Assembly: GCF_013184805.1 (NCBI RefSeq)
Contig: NZ_JAATNG010000002.1
Span: 1 to 64,000 of the forward strand
Length of the DNA stretch: 64,000 bases
Direction: 5' to 3'
Source: Pseudoruegeria sp. HB172150
GTDB taxonomy: Bacteria > Pseudomonadota > Alphaproteobacteria > Rhodobacterales > Rhodobacteraceae
Part shown: positions 8,502 to 17,250 of the stretch, piece by piece
Layout: the number at the start of each line of letters is the position of its first letter
Position numbering within the stretch: position 1 is the first letter of the stretch
Notes under the pieces: model-generated
The model's database searches: none
The model's input: the letters and a program-made list of their open reading frames with translations, nothing else
What the model was told of the DNA's origin: nothing
Position numbers and translations under genes: made by a program

Positions 8502-9061
8502 TGCTGGACGCTGCGAACTATACCCCGCGTCTTCGGACCCATTACGCTGACACCGTGCGCGCCGCTCTGAAAGAAGAGTTCGGCTACAAGAACGACATGC
8601 AGATCCCGCGGATCGAGAAGGTCGTTCTGAACATCGGCTGCGGTGCCGAGGCGGTGAAGGACTCAAAGAAAGCGAAGTCGGCCCAGGAAGACCTGACCGC
8701 CATCGCCGGCCAGAAGGCCGTCACCACCAAGGCCAAGAAGTCGATCGCCGGCTTCCGGGTCCGTGAAGAGATGCCTTTGGGTGCGAAAGTGACCCTGCGC
8801 GGCGACAGGATGTACGAATTCCTCGACCGCCTGATCACCATCGCACTGCCCCGCGTCCGCGACTTCCGCGGCGTGAAGCCGTCCTTCGACGGCCGTGGCA
8901 ACTTTGCCATGGGCATGAAAGAGCACATCGTCTTCCCCGAGATCGACTTCGACAAGGTTGACGAGGTCTGGGGCCTGGACATCATCATCACCACCACCGC
9001 GGACACTGACGCGGAAGCCAAGGCGCTGTTGAAGCATTTCAACATGCCCTTCAACGCCTGA
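8501..9061 (+). CDS. rplE: 50S ribosomal protein L5
   Basis: This 186-residue L5 has the typical [32 protein letters not shown] and [16 protein letters not shown] blocks. L5 binds 5S rRNA and forms the bridge to S13 and the P-site tRNA. It overlaps rplX by one base, and rpsN begins 11 bases after its stop. Confidence 0.97.
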   Translation: MLDAANYTPRLRTHYADTVRAALKEEFGYKNDMQIPRIEKVVLNIGCGAEAVKDSKKAKSAQEDLTAIAGQKAVTTKAKKSIAGFRVREEMPLGAKVTLRGDRMYEFLDRLITIALPRVRDFRGVKPSFDGRGNFAMGMKEHIVFPEIDFDKVDEVWGLDIIITTTADTDAEAKALLKHFNMPFNA

Positions 9062-9072
9062 GGAGCGACATC

Positions 9073-9378
9073 ATGGCTAAGAAAGCAATGATCGAACGCG
9101 AGAAGAAGCGTCAGAAGCTGGTGGACCAGTACGCCGCCAAACGCGCATCGTTGAAAGAAATCGTGAGCGACGAGTCGAAGCCGATGGAAGAGCGGTTCCG
9201 CGCTTCGCTGAAGCTTGCCAAACTGCCGCGCAACAGCTCGGCCACCCGTCTTCACAACCGTTGCCAGCTGACCGGCCGGCCCCATGCCTATTACCGCAAG
9301 CTCAAGGTCTCCCGGATCATGCTTCGCGAGCTGGGCTCGATGGGCAAGATCCCCGGCATGGTCAAGTCGAGCTGGTAA
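9073..9378 (+). CDS. rpsN: 30S ribosomal protein S14 (zinc-independent form)
   Basis: The 101-residue length and the single cysteine mark this as the long, zinc-independent type of S14; the CxxC pairs of the short form are missing. The signature [18 protein letters not shown] is complete. S14 binds the 30S head near S3, S10 and S19. Spacing to rplE and rpsH is 11-12 bases, each gap carrying a GGAG-type ribosome binding site. Confidence 0.96.
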   Translation: MAKKAMIEREKKRQKLVDQYAAKRASLKEIVSDESKPMEERFRASLKLAKLPRNSSATRLHNRCQLTGRPHAYYRKLKVSRIMLRELGSMGKIPGMVKSSW

Positions 9379-9390
9379 GGAGGGTATGAA

Positions 9391-9783
9391 ATGAACGATC
9401 CTCTCGGAGATATGCTGACCCGGATCCGGAACGCGCAGATGCGCGGAAAATCCACCGTGGTCACCCCCGCCTCCAAGCTGCGTGCCTGGGTCCTCGACGT
9501 TCTTCAGGACGAAGGCTACATCCGCGGCTACGAAAGCACGTCGACCGCCGACGGCCACCCGGCTATCGAAATCAGCCTGAAGTATTACGAAGGCACCCCG
9601 GTCATTCGTGAACTCAAGCGCGTGTCGAAACCCGGTCGTCGGGTCTACATGAGCGTCAAGGACGTCCCGCAGGTCCGCCAGGGCCTGGGCGTCTCCATCG
9701 TCTCCACGTCGAAAGGCGTGATGTCGGATGCAAACGCCCGCAGCCAGAATGTTGGCGGCGAGGTGCTTTGCACCGTGTTCTAA
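9391..9783 (+). CDS. rpsH: 30S ribosomal protein S8
   Basis: This 130-residue S8 opens with [15 protein letters not shown] and ends with the [13 protein letters not shown] signature. S8 binds the central domain of 16S rRNA and, in E. coli, represses the spc operon by binding its mRNA. No S8-like RNA target could be confirmed here by eye. Ribosome binding sites AAGGAGG (upstream) and TAAGGAGG (at its stop, for rplF) are strong. Confidence 0.96.
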   Translation: MNDPLGDMLTRIRNAQMRGKSTVVTPASKLRAWVLDVLQDEGYIRGYESTSTADGHPAIEISLKYYEGTPVIRELKRVSKPGRRVYMSVKDVPQVRQGLGVSIVSTSKGVMSDANARSQNVGGEVLCTVF

Positions 9784-9793
9784 GGAGGTCAAA

Positions 9794-10327
9794 ATGTCTC
9801 GTATTGGGAAACGTCCCGTAGAGCTGCCCTCCGGGGTGGAGGCGAAGGTCTCCGGCCAGACGGTCGAAGTGAAGGGTCCGAAAGGCACCCGCAGCTTCAC
9901 CGCGACGGACGACGTCACGATTTCGGTCGACGGCAGCACAGTAACCGTCACGCCGCGCGGCAACTCCAAGCGTGCGAAGCAGCAGTGGGGCATGTCCCGC
10001 ACCCAGGTCGCGAACCTGGTGCAGGGTGTCACCGGCGGCTTTAAGAAAGAGCTCGAGATCAACGGCGTCGGCTACCGCGCCCAGATGCAGGGCAACACGC
10101 TGAAGCTTTCGCTGGGTCTGTCGCACGAGGTGAACTTCGAGGTGCCGCAGGGCGTCACCGTCACCGCGCCCAAGCAGACCGAGATCATCGTCGAAGGCTC
10201 CGACCAGCAGCTGGTCGGCGAGGTCGCCGCGAAGATCCGCGAATGGCGGAAGCCGGAACCCTACAAGGGCAAGGGCATCAAGTACAAAGATGAATATATC
10301 TTCCGCAAGGAAGGTAAGAAGAAGTAA
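9794..10327 (+). CDS. rplF: 50S ribosomal protein L6
   Basis: This 177-residue L6 starts [19 protein letters not shown] and has the two repeated domains of the family. The signature [11 protein letters not shown] is near the C-terminus. L6 lies by the sarcin-ricin loop and factor binding site. The start at 9794 follows an ideal AAGGAGG; in-frame starts further upstream would run into rpsH and are not used. rplR follows after 11 bases. Confidence 0.97.
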   Translation: MSRIGKRPVELPSGVEAKVSGQTVEVKGPKGTRSFTATDDVTISVDGSTVTVTPRGNSKRAKQQWGMSRTQVANLVQGVTGGFKKELEINGVGYRAQMQGNTLKLSLGLSHEVNFEVPQGVTVTAPKQTEIIVEGSDQQLVGEVAAKIREWRKPEPYKGKGIKYKDEYIFRKEGKKK

Positions 10328-10338
10328 GGACCGGATAG

Positions 10339-10698
10339 ATGGCACTTTCCAAACGGGAACTGTTCCAGAAGCGCCGCCTGCGCGTCCGGAACAAGCTTCG
10401 CAAGATGAACGCCGGCCGCGTGCGGCTGTCGGTTCATCGCTCTAACAAGAACATCAGCGTCCAGTTAATCGACGACGTGCAGGGTGTGACGCTTGCGTCT
10501 GCCTCGTCGCTCGAGAAGGATCTGGGCGTCGTGGGCCGCAACAACGTCGATGCCGCGTCCAAGGTTGGCGCCGCGATCGCGGAGCGGGCCAAGAAGGCCG
10601 GGGTCGAGGAATGTTACTTCGACCGTGGCGGCTTTCTGTTCCACGGCAAGGTCAAGGCGCTGGCCGATGCGGCCCGCGAAGGCGGCCTGAAGTTCTGA
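10339..10698 (+). CDS. rplR: 50S ribosomal protein L18
   Basis: This 119-residue L18 has the basic N-terminus [19 protein letters not shown] and the later [20 protein letters not shown] signature. L18 binds 5S rRNA with L5 and L25. After its stop comes a 136-base gap with two GC-rich hairpins before rpsE, wider than most gaps in this block. Confidence 0.97.
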   Translation: MALSKRELFQKRRLRVRNKLRKMNAGRVRLSVHRSNKNISVQLIDDVQGVTLASASSLEKDLGVVGRNNVDAASKVGAAIAERAKKAGVEECYFDRGGFLFHGKVKALADAAREGGLKF

Positions 10699-10705
10699 TT
10701 TGCAC

Positions 10706-10751
10706 GGGGCCCGTTCGCGGGCCCCTGCGCAGTGCGGGCGGGTGTCCGCCC
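10706..10751 (+). other. Two GC hairpins between rplR and rpsE
   Basis: First stem GGGGCCCG/CGGGCCCC (10706-10713, 10718-10725) has a TTCG loop. The second, GGGCGG/CCGCCC (10736-10741, 10746-10751), has a GTGT loop. Neither has a T-run. They may set relative levels of downstream genes by RNA processing, or partly terminate transcription. Confidence 0.45.
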
Positions 10752-10834
10752 CGATGATCCGGGCACGTCCCTTCGGGACCGCACCAGGATTGGACCAGAC
10801 CGGTGCGAAACAGCGCCAAGATGAAGGAGGCCGC

Positions 10835-11413
10835 ATGGCCAGAGAACCAAACCAAGGCCGGGGCCGTCGCGACCGCGATGAAGCACCGGAATTCGCCGAT
10901 CGCCTTGTTGCGATTAACCGCGTGTCCAAGACCGTGAAGGGTGGTAAGCGTTTCGGCTTTGCTGCGCTTGTCGTCGTGGGAGACCAGAAGGGCCGTGTCG
11001 GCTTTGGCAAGGGCAAGGCCAAGGAAGTGCCGGAGGCGATCCGCAAGGCGACGGAACAGGCCAAGCGCCAGATGATCCGTGTGCCGCTGCGCGAGGGCCG
11101 CACCCTGCACCACGACATCAACGGCCGCCACGGTGCGGGCCGCGTCGTGATGCGCACCGCCCCTGCCGGTACCGGAATCATCGCCGGTGGTCCGATGCGT
11201 GCCGTTTTCGAAATGCTCGGCGTTCATGACGTTGTTGCCAAGTCGATCGGATCGCAGAACCCGTACAACATGATCCGCGCGACCATCGAAGGGCTGAAGG
11301 GCGAAGCCAGCCCGCGCCAGGTCGCCCAGCGCCGCGGTAAGAAGGTCGCCGACATCCTGCCGAAGCGTGACGAAGCTCCGCAGGAATCCGCGCAAGTTGT
11401 GGAGGAAGCGTAA
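10835..11413 (+). CDS. rpsE: 30S ribosomal protein S5
   Basis: The 192-residue S5 has the double-stranded-RNA-binding-like N-domain ([20 protein letters not shown]) and the C-domain with [19 protein letters not shown]5 helps control decoding accuracy and the mRNA entry channel. An in-frame start further upstream reads through the hairpins in the rplR-rpsE gap and looks untypical. The ATG at 10835, preceded by GAAGGAGG, gives the normal N-terminus. rpmD follows after three bases. Confidence 0.97.
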   Translation: MAREPNQGRGRRDRDEAPEFADRLVAINRVSKTVKGGKRFGFAALVVVGDQKGRVGFGKGKAKEVPEAIRKATEQAKRQMIRVPLREGRTLHHDINGRHGAGRVVMRTAPAGTGIIAGGPMRAVFEMLGVHDVVAKSIGSQNPYNMIRATIEGLKGEASPRQVAQRRGKKVADILPKRDEAPQESAQVVEEA

Positions 11414-11416
11414 GCC

Positions 11417-11605
11417 ATGGCCAAGACCATCGTCGTCAAGCAGATCGGCTCGCCGATCCGCCGCCCCGAGATCCAGCGCAAGACGCTGATCGGCCTCGGG
11501 CTGAACAAGATGCACAAGACCCGCGAGCTGGAAGATACCCCGGCGATCCGCGGCATGGTCGCGAAGATCCCGCATCTGGTGGAGATCGTCGAAGAGCGCG
11601 GCTGA
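11417..11605 (+). CDS. rpmD: 50S ribosomal protein L30
   Basis: This 62-residue L30 contains [22 protein letters not shown] and [14 protein letters not shown], both typical. It is the last gene of the second ribosomal block. Normally rplO follows at once; here a strong terminator and about 6 kb of unrelated genes come first. Confidence 0.96.
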   Translation: MAKTIVVKQIGSPIRRPEIQRKTLIGLGLNKMHKTRELEDTPAIRGMVAKIPHLVEIVEERG

Positions 11606-11632
11606 AGCGCTGCATCCTGCGACAAGTTTCTA

Positions 11633-11661
11633 CGCCCCGGCCTGTGCCGGGGCGTTTTCTC
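11633..11661 (+). terminator. Intrinsic terminator after rpmD
   Basis: A 9-bp perfect stem CGCCCCGGC/GCCGGGGCG (11633-11641, 11646-11654) with loop CTGT is followed by TTTTCTCTT. It ends the second ribosomal block. Confidence 0.93.
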
Positions 11662-11762
11662 TTGCGGTTACAATGCCGAATTGGCTCCGCAGTGTCTCTT
11701 TTGCGCTTCGCACGGGCCTGCATGACGGGACCAGGTATCGGCTTCGTACAGGAGTCTGCCAG

Positions 11763-11885
11763 ATGCAAAAGAAAGACCTGATGCTATTGCGTGAAGAGCT
11801 GTTCACTTCATTTATAAGCGTCTTGCGGATGTACGCAGGTCCGCAATCCGAAGACCTAGCCGCGCCGGAGTCTAGAAGTGCCTGA
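11763..11885 (+). CDS. Possible 40-residue small protein upstream of marC
   Basis: An ATG follows an AGGAG ribosome binding site at 8 bases and opens a 40-codon frame beginning MQKKDLMLLREELFTSF. Its stop overlaps the first codons of the MarC gene, so it could be a leader peptide coupled to marC or a small protein of its own. I do not recognise the sequence. The frame is short and may be chance. The good ribosome binding site and the overlap are the only support. Confidence 0.3.
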   Translation: MQKKDLMLLREELFTSFISVLRMYAGPQSEDLAAPESRSA

Positions 11886-12558
11886 ACTCAACGTCCTGTC
11901 CCTGCTGCGCGAGTTTATTACGCTTTTTGTGGTGATCGACCCGATCGGGACACTACCGGTCTTCTATTTCGCCACCCAGGGCGTGCCCGAAAATCTCCAC
12001 TGGCGGTTCGCTCTACGCGGGGTCACGGTGGCGGGCTTCGTCCTGCTGTTGTTCCTTGTCGCGGGGCAGCTTCTTCTGGAGGGCCTTGGCCTGCGCCTGG
12101 GCTCTTTCCAGATCGCCGGTGGCGTCATCCTGTTTCTCTTTGCGCTGACCATGATCTTCGGGGAATCGAAGTCCGAGGCGGAAATCGAGATGGCGGAGAA
12201 AGACCACATGTCCGGCGCCGTTTTCCCACTGGCGATGCCGTCCATCGCCTCGCCCGGTGCGATGCTGGCGGTGGTGATCCTTACCGACAATCACCGGCAT
12301 TCGGTTCCGGACCAGATCGTCACGGCGCTTATGCTGATCGCCGTTCTGGTGGTCACACTGGGAATTCTGCTGATGGCCGGCCCGCTGAAGCGCGTGATTG
12401 GCAGCACCGGCGCGAACGTGATCAGCCGGGTGATGGGGCTGGTACTGGCCACCGTCGCGGTCGACGCGATCCTCAACGGGTTCGAGGCAGTCGGGGTGCT
12501 GAATGTCATCGAGGCGCCGAATGCACCTGCTGCGGTCGATGCCGCTACGTCGCCCTAG
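11878..12558 (+). CDS. MarC family integral membrane protein
   Basis: The 226-residue protein has about six hydrophobic segments. It carries the MarC family features FVVIDPIGTLPVFY near the N-terminus and the central MPSIASPGAMLAVV, with several Pro/Gly in membrane helices. MarC proteins were once linked to multiple antibiotic resistance, but that role was later withdrawn and the function is unknown. The GTG start at 11878 has a GGAG ribosome binding site 9 bases upstream. It lies in the insert that splits the ribosomal cluster. Confidence 0.85.
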   Translation: MPELNVLSLLREFITLFVVIDPIGTLPVFYFATQGVPENLHWRFALRGVTVAGFVLLLFLVAGQLLLEGLGLRLGSFQIAGGVILFLFALTMIFGESKSEAEIEMAEKDHMSGAVFPLAMPSIASPGAMLAVVILTDNHRHSVPDQIVTALMLIAVLVVTLGILLMAGPLKRVIGSTGANVISRVMGLVLATVAVDAILNGFEAVGVLNVIEAPNAPAAVDAATSP

Positions 12559-12565
12559 TTTAGAA

Positions 12566-12579
12566 TTGATCTAAATCAT
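12566..12579. promoter_or_regulatory. FnrL/FNR-type box upstream of the peroxidase gene
   Basis: TTGAT-CTAA-ATCAT matches the FNR/FnrL consensus TTGAT-N4-ATCAA at 9 of 10 fixed positions. It lies 71 bases before the start of a di-haem cytochrome c peroxidase gene, a known type of FnrL target. Low-oxygen activation is a fair inference. Confidence 0.6.
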
Positions 12580-12649
12580 GGCCTCTTCGCGCAGCGGTGC
12601 GAGGATGCCCGCGAAACGCGCGAATGGATGAATCGGATTGGAGAAACCA

Positions 12650-13693
12650 ATGCGCGCGACGCTTGCTGTTCTTGTAGCTAGTACCGCTCTTGCAAGCCCC
12701 GTCTTCGCCCAGGATGACGACCTTCGCGAATGGGCGCTGGATATGTTCAGCCCCTTGCCTTCGACTGTTCCCGCTGTCGCCGACAATCCGGTGACGCCGG
12801 AGAAAATCGAGCTCGGCAAGGCGTTGTATTTCGACCCGAGGGTTTCGTCCTCGGGAGTGTTTTCCTGCTATTCCTGCCACAACCTGACGACCGGCGGTGA
12901 TGACAACCTCGAAACCTCGGTCGGTCACGGCTGGCAGAAAGGGCCGAGGAACGCACCGACGGTGCTGAACGCGGTGTTCAACGAGGCACAATTCTGGGAT
13001 GGCCGGGCCGAGGACCTGAAGGCACAGGCCAAAGGTCCGGTGCAGGCTGGGGTCGAGATGGCCAACACCCCCGACAATGTCGAGACGATGATGAACTCGA
13101 TGCCGGCATATGTCTCGATGTTCGAGGCGGCGTTCCCGGATCAGGACAGTCCTACCAACTTTGACAACATGGCCCGCGCAATCGAGGCTTTCGAGGCGAC
13201 ATTGCTGACCCCGGCGCCGTTCGACGCCTGGCTGAATGGCAACGATGCCGCGATCAGCGAGGATGCGAAGGCCGGGCTGGAGCTGTTTATGGATCTCGGT
13301 TGCTCTTCCTGCCACTCGGGGATCAACGTCGGCGGGCACGGATACTACCCGTTCGGTCTGGTCGAAAAACCCGGTGCCGACATTCTACCCGAAGGCGACA
13401 AGGGCCGTTTTGCGGTGACTGAGACGGTGGACGACGAGTACGTCTTCCGTGCCGCGCCGCTCAGGAACATCGCGGTGACGGCGCCCTATTTCCACTCCGG
13501 CAAGGTGTGGGATCTGGGTGTCGCAGTCGAGATCATGGCGGAAAGCCAGCTGGGTGAGGGGCTGGAGCCGGGTCAGACGACACAGATCGTGGCTTTCCTA
13601 GAGACCCTGACCGGTGAGGTACCGGACGTGACCCTGCCTGTGCTCCCCCCGGAAACGGCCGACACGCCGCGCCCGGTCTACATGCACGAGTAG
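12650..13693 (+). CDS. Periplasmic di-haem cytochrome c peroxidase
   Basis: This 347-residue protein has a signal peptide (1-20, cut after PVFA) and two c-type haem sites, CYSCH (73-77) and CSSCH (218-222), as in the MauG/CcpA family. The first haem reduces H2O2 to water in the periplasm, and the second takes electrons from a small cytochrome. The in-frame TTG 12 bases earlier is less likely than the ATG at 12650, which gives a clean signal peptide. The upstream FNR-like box suggests expression under low oxygen. A hairpin follows the stop. Confidence 0.9.
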   Translation: MRATLAVLVASTALASPVFAQDDDLREWALDMFSPLPSTVPAVADNPVTPEKIELGKALYFDPRVSSSGVFSCYSCHNLTTGGDDNLETSVGHGWQKGPRNAPTVLNAVFNEAQFWDGRAEDLKAQAKGPVQAGVEMANTPDNVETMMNSMPAYVSMFEAAFPDQDSPTNFDNMARAIEAFEATLLTPAPFDAWLNGNDAAISEDAKAGLELFMDLGCSSCHSGINVGGHGYYPFGLVEKPGADILPEGDKGRFAVTETVDDEYVFRAAPLRNIAVTAPYFHSGKVWDLGVAVEIMAESQLGEGLEPGQTTQIVAFLETLTGEVPDVTLPVLPPETADTPRPVYMHE

Positions 13694-13712
13694 GATTTGG
13701 GACAGAAGACAG

Positions 13713-13732
13713 GGCGGCCCTTCGGGGCCGCC
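13713..13732. terminator. Hairpin between convergent peroxidase and HxlR genes
   Basis: An 8-bp stem GGCGGCCC/GGGCCGCC closes the very stable C(TTCG)G tetraloop. The T-rich tail is weak (TAATCCTTGCTT). Placed between two convergent genes, it may end transcription from the peroxidase side. Confidence 0.65.
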
Positions 13733-13743
13733 TAATCCTTGCT

Positions 13744-14436
13744 TCAGCTGACCTTCCGTGGCTCGTTAGCAAAGATGCTCAGTTTCAGCCAGTCCTGCAC
13801 CTGGTTGGTCAGTGTCGGGGCGCCGTCGATTGTGATGCGGCCGCTCTCCAGTTCTTCCGACAGCTTCGCCAGCCCCATCCACACTGCCGTCATCGACCGA
13901 AGGTCCGAGGCGATCAAGACATCCACGTCGAAGCCGGGGTCGAATTTGCACAGGTCGATATCGTCGGATTCGACGACCAGCCACCAATCCTGAAGCTGGT
14001 CGCCCGCATCGTGATACTGAAACTGTACCGTGCAGCGATCGGCAGGGCGTGGAACGGGTTCGAAATTGCGCCGGATGTCCCACATCAGCAACGAGGGGTC
14101 GAGGTTGCGCAGCGACAACCGGGACTCCACCCAACGCTGCCCCCAACTGCCGATCCCGACGATCAGCGGGCGCAGTTCTTCGCCGGCCTGGGTCAGCCGG
14201 TATTCAGCCTTGCCACCGGGCCCTTCGACCGACCGGATGACGCCCGCAAGTTCCAGTTCTTTCAAACGCTTGGACAGCAAGGTCGGCGACATTTTCGGCA
14301 CCCCGCGGCGGATGTCGTTGAACCGCGCGCTGCCGCAAAGCAACTCGCGCAGCACCAACGGCGTCCAGCGCGTGCAGATGATTTCCGACGCCATCGAGAC
14401 CGGACAGAACTGGCCGTAAAGATTGGTGACTTCCAT
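13744..14436 (-). CDS. HxlR-family transcriptional regulator with C-terminal domain
   Basis: Residues 1-110 are an HxlR winged helix. They contain the Cys near the N-terminus (QFCPVSMASEIICTRWTP), RFNDIRRGVPKMSPTLLSKR and the LELAGVIRS hinge. The protein has 230 residues, about twice the usual HxlR length. The remaining 115 residues look like a compact extra domain, perhaps SCP2-like, that could bind a ligand. It is divergent from the acyl-CoA dehydrogenase gene and may control it; the start-to-start gap is 140 bases. Confidence 0.8.
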   Translation of the reverse strand: MEVTNLYGQFCPVSMASEIICTRWTPLVLRELLCGSARFNDIRRGVPKMSPTLLSKRLKELELAGVIRSVEGPGGKAEYRLTQAGEELRPLIVGIGSWGQRWVESRLSLRNLDPSLLMWDIRRNFEPVPRPADRCTVQFQYHDAGDQLQDWWLVVESDDIDLCKFDPGFDVDVLIASDLRSMTAVWMGLAKLSEELESGRITIDGAPTLTNQVQDWLKLSIFANEPRKVS

Positions 14437-14576
14437 GAGCGCCCCCGCATATCGGTGCAACATCCTAGCACAGCCCGGCAAGCGGCCAAAGCCGCCGCTA
14501 CAGTTTCTGCACTGGAGCGATTCGGTGGCCCTGTGAGACATTGGGTGCATCTTGAAACGCACTAAGGAATTTGAAG

Positions 14577-15734
14577 ATGAACACGCTTGTAATGACGAAA
14601 GAAAGCGAGGTCGGGGCGGATCTGATCGCCACCGCCGAGCGACTGGCGCAGGAATTCGCGCAGAACAGCATGGCAAACGACAGCGAGGACTGCTTCGTCG
14701 CCGCGCACTACGACCGGATCAAGGAAGAAGGACTCATCCATGCCGGGGTTCCGTTGGAACTCGGCGGGGCAGGGGCTGAAGTGCGGGAGCTGTCCGGCAT
14801 GCTCCGGACACTCGCCCACGGCTGTTCCTCGACTGCGTTGGCGCTGTCGATGCACACACACCAAGTCGCCTTTCCGGCCTGGCGCTGGCATCACCAGCCG
14901 GCGGCAGTACCAATGGTGGAGCCGCTTCTGAAACGGGTCGCGGCCGAAAAGCTGGTGCTGCTATCCAGCGGCGGCGGCGACTGGATCGGCGGCTCGGGTA
15001 AGGCCGAGGCGGTCGAGGGCGGCTACAAGATCACCGCCCGCAAGATGTTCGTCAGCGGCGCGCCTGCCGGGAATATCCTGATGACGTCTGCCGTGGTTGA
15101 TGAACCGGATGGGGCCAAGGTGATTCACTTCCCCTGCCCGATGAACGCGCCGGAGGTGTCGGTGCTCGATACCTGGCACACGCTGGGCATGCGGGCGACG
15201 GGGTCGCATGACGTGATGATCGACGGGCTCTTCGTGCCGGCCGACAAGGTGCCGGTGAAGCGTCCGGCGGGGCAGTGGCACCCACTGTTCTTCATGCTGG
15301 GCACGATCGCCTTCCCGATCATCTATTCCGTCTATGTCGGCGTCGCCGAGAGGGCCCGCGACCTTGCGGTCGGAATGGCGTCGAAACGCCCGGCCTCGCC
15401 GTTGCTGCAGGCGCGGGCGGGCGAGATGGACACGGCGTTGACCACGGCGCGGCTGGCGTTGGAGCATATGGTGCAGTCGGTCGAACTGAATGCGCCGTCG
15501 GCGGCCACCGTGAACCAGGTGATGACTGGACGGCGGTTGGTGGAGGAAAATGCCATCCGCTGCGTCGAGAAGGCGATGGAGCTGGCCGGTGGCGCCGGGT
15601 TCTACCGAAAGGCGGAGTTGGAGCGGCTGTTCCGGGACATCCAGGCGGCGCGGTATCACCCGCTGCAAAAGGAGATCCAGACGGCCTATGCCGGGGCGAT
15701 GGCGCTGGGCCAGCCGATCGACATGATCTTCTAG
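14577..15734 (+). CDS. Acyl-CoA dehydrogenase family flavoprotein
   Basis: This 385-residue protein has the three-part acyl-CoA dehydrogenase fold: helical N-domain (LIHAGVPLELGGAGAEV), beta domain (KMFVSGAPAGN; LGMRATGSHDVMIDGLFVP) and helical C-domain ending in ELERLFRDIQAARYHPL. Such enzymes bind FAD and oxidise an acyl thioester, but some members instead act as flavin-dependent monooxygenases. The exact substrate is unclear. The ATG at 14577 has AAGGA at good spacing. The divergent HxlR gene is a possible regulator. Confidence 0.82.
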   Translation: MNTLVMTKESEVGADLIATAERLAQEFAQNSMANDSEDCFVAAHYDRIKEEGLIHAGVPLELGGAGAEVRELSGMLRTLAHGCSSTALALSMHTHQVAFPAWRWHHQPAAVPMVEPLLKRVAAEKLVLLSSGGGDWIGGSGKAEAVEGGYKITARKMFVSGAPAGNILMTSAVVDEPDGAKVIHFPCPMNAPEVSVLDTWHTLGMRATGSHDVMIDGLFVPADKVPVKRPAGQWHPLFFMLGTIAFPIIYSVYVGVAERARDLAVGMASKRPASPLLQARAGEMDTALTTARLALEHMVQSVELNAPSAATVNQVMTGRRLVEENAIRCVEKAMELAGGAGFYRKAELERLFRDIQAARYHPLQKEIQTAYAGAMALGQPIDMIF

Positions 15735-15756
15735 GATCGGAAACAAGGAAAAAGGT

Positions 15757-15810
15757 GGGGCCGCCCCGGGGGATTGGGGCGACCCCGAAACCCGTCCTTA
15801 ATTGGACGGG
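15757..15810. terminator. Pair of hairpins between convergent genes
   Basis: GGGGCCGCCCC/GGGGCGACCCC (15757-15767, 15776-15786, one mismatch) is followed by CCCGTCC/GGACGGG (15791-15797, 15804-15810, loop TTAATT). They lie between the acyl-CoA dehydrogenase and dioxygenase genes, which converge. No clear T-run is present. Confidence 0.5.
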
Positions 15811-15850
15811 GGGCCGAGACGTCATATCCGTGAGTGATCGTGGAAACGTC

Positions 15851-16690
15851 TCAGCTTTCCTCCACACCCGGTATCAAACTGATTCCGTCGCGGCTGCCGG
15901 TGGGGCCACCCACGGACGGCGCGCCGCTGCCGCCAGCCGGCGTGTTGCGCGGGGGCAAACCCATTGCGCCGGGCATGCCGACATCATGGGACACAGCGTT
16001 CGGGTCCACGCCGACGATGAGCTGAACGAGATAGCTGCTTTCTTCTTCGGTGATCCCGGCGAAGGCAGCGTGGGTCGCCTGTTGGGCAATGCTATCATTG
16101 CCATTCAATGTGTCGCGCTCGCCGTCGCGCAGATAAGGCTCGGCGTTCTGGTAGAGGTATTCCGACAGCGCATCTGGGAAGAAAATCTGCCCGGTCAGGA
16201 TGTTCGTTTCATTAAGCCAGACCTTGTAGTGGATGTGGGTCGTCCGGCCCCGGTACCACCCAGGGTAGATGGTGTCGAACTCGACGACGCCGGTCTCGTC
16301 CGCCATCTGGGTGCCGCGGAGGAACGTTTCGTTCTCAGTGCTGGACTGGCCCGTCTCGCCGCCGCCAAAAGAGGAATAGATCCCCTGCGCATCGCAGTGC
16401 CAGACGTCGACGCGGGCACCGGGAACCGGCGCGCAAGAGGCATCGACCACCTGCATGCGAACAAGCACCGGAACGCCTACGCGGTCCTCGCGGATGTTAC
16501 GACGGACCAGAACCTCGTCGAGGTAATAGGGACCCTCCGTCACCTCAGGCATGAGGGCGCAGACATCCGTGTCGGGAAGCAGGTAGTTGGTGGCTGCAAG
16601 CGAGGTGCGTGGCAGCAGCAGACCGGTTGCGGTGACCGCGACCCCGGTGAGCGCGGCGCGGCGGGTGACGGAACTGGCTGGTTTGGGCAT
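15851..16690 (-). CDS. Tat-exported intradiol ring-cleavage dioxygenase-like protein
   Basis: The 279-residue protein starts with a twin-arginine signal (Arg10-Arg11, then AALTGVAVTATGLLLP). The body is an intradiol dioxygenase fold with all four ferric ligands in place: Tyr105 (AQGIYSSF), Tyr146 (PGWYRGR), His152 and His154 (THIHYK). Classical members open catechol rings in the cytoplasm. This one would act in the periplasm, and its substrate is unknown. The last 45 residues are Gly/Pro-rich. It lies beside two decayed genes. Confidence 0.85.
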   Translation of the reverse strand: MPKPASSVTRRAALTGVAVTATGLLLPRTSLAATNYLLPDTDVCALMPEVTEGPYYLDEVLVRRNIREDRVGVPVLVRMQVVDASCAPVPGARVDVWHCDAQGIYSSFGGGETGQSSTENETFLRGTQMADETGVVEFDTIYPGWYRGRTTHIHYKVWLNETNILTGQIFFPDALSEYLYQNAEPYLRDGERDTLNGNDSIAQQATHAAFAGITEEESSYLVQLIVGVDPNAVSHDVGMPGAMGLPPRNTPAGGSGAPSVGGPTGSRDGISLIPGVEES

Positions 16691-16863
16691 AACTCGTCCT
16701 TCGCAAAACTGTGTCGATACGTTGAACGGAGGAGGTGGCGGCGATCCGTCGCCTGACGTTACGGAACTTTGAAGATCTTTTTCAGCCGGGCGGGAAAAGC
16801 GGTGCGGTGGCCGGTGTATCTCTCGTGTCCGCAACGGGCAGATGAACGCATGAGACAGACCAG

Positions 16864-17244
16864 GTGACCCAACATATTCTGAGCGCCACGGTGCTGCTGC
16901 TGACGATGACAATGCTTGCAAGTGCCGCTGGTTCGGTTAAGCAAAACGGCAGAGTCGGCGATGAGAAACTGCTGGCCGACGAAAGCAATACAAGTATCTA
17001 AAACATTGATAAAGAAATAGAAAACGCCTCAAATTGCTACGACATGTGCGCGAGAAACTCGACGCCGTTGCTGGCCGAAGTAGGCATGGCCGTCCCAGGT
17101 GGCAATGCCACGGCTCAACGCAAGGATGGCAGTCTGCAAGTGTCATACATGGGCAAGCCGCTCTATCTGCGGATGATGGACGAGGCGCCGGGTGATCGCA
17201 CCGGTGACGGGTTCAACGTTTTCTGGCACATTGGCCGTCCCTGA
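16864..17244 (+). pseudogene. Broken COG4315-type secreted-repeat protein (Lipoprotein_15)
   Basis: A GTG opens a frame with a hydrophobic leader (LLLTMTMLASAA), then meets TAA at 16999-17001. The same frame resumes with IDKEIENASNCYDMCARN, then YMGKPLYLRMMDEAPGDRTG and DGFNVFWHIGRP, which match the C-terminal repeat of the secreted Lipoprotein_15/COG4315 family. The stop falls where the family has the aromatic residue of a YTFDKD-like motif. The WPP motif is also changed to STP. This is a gene inactivated by a nonsense change; the family's function is unknown. Confidence 0.7.
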
Positions 17245-17250
17245 AACGCT

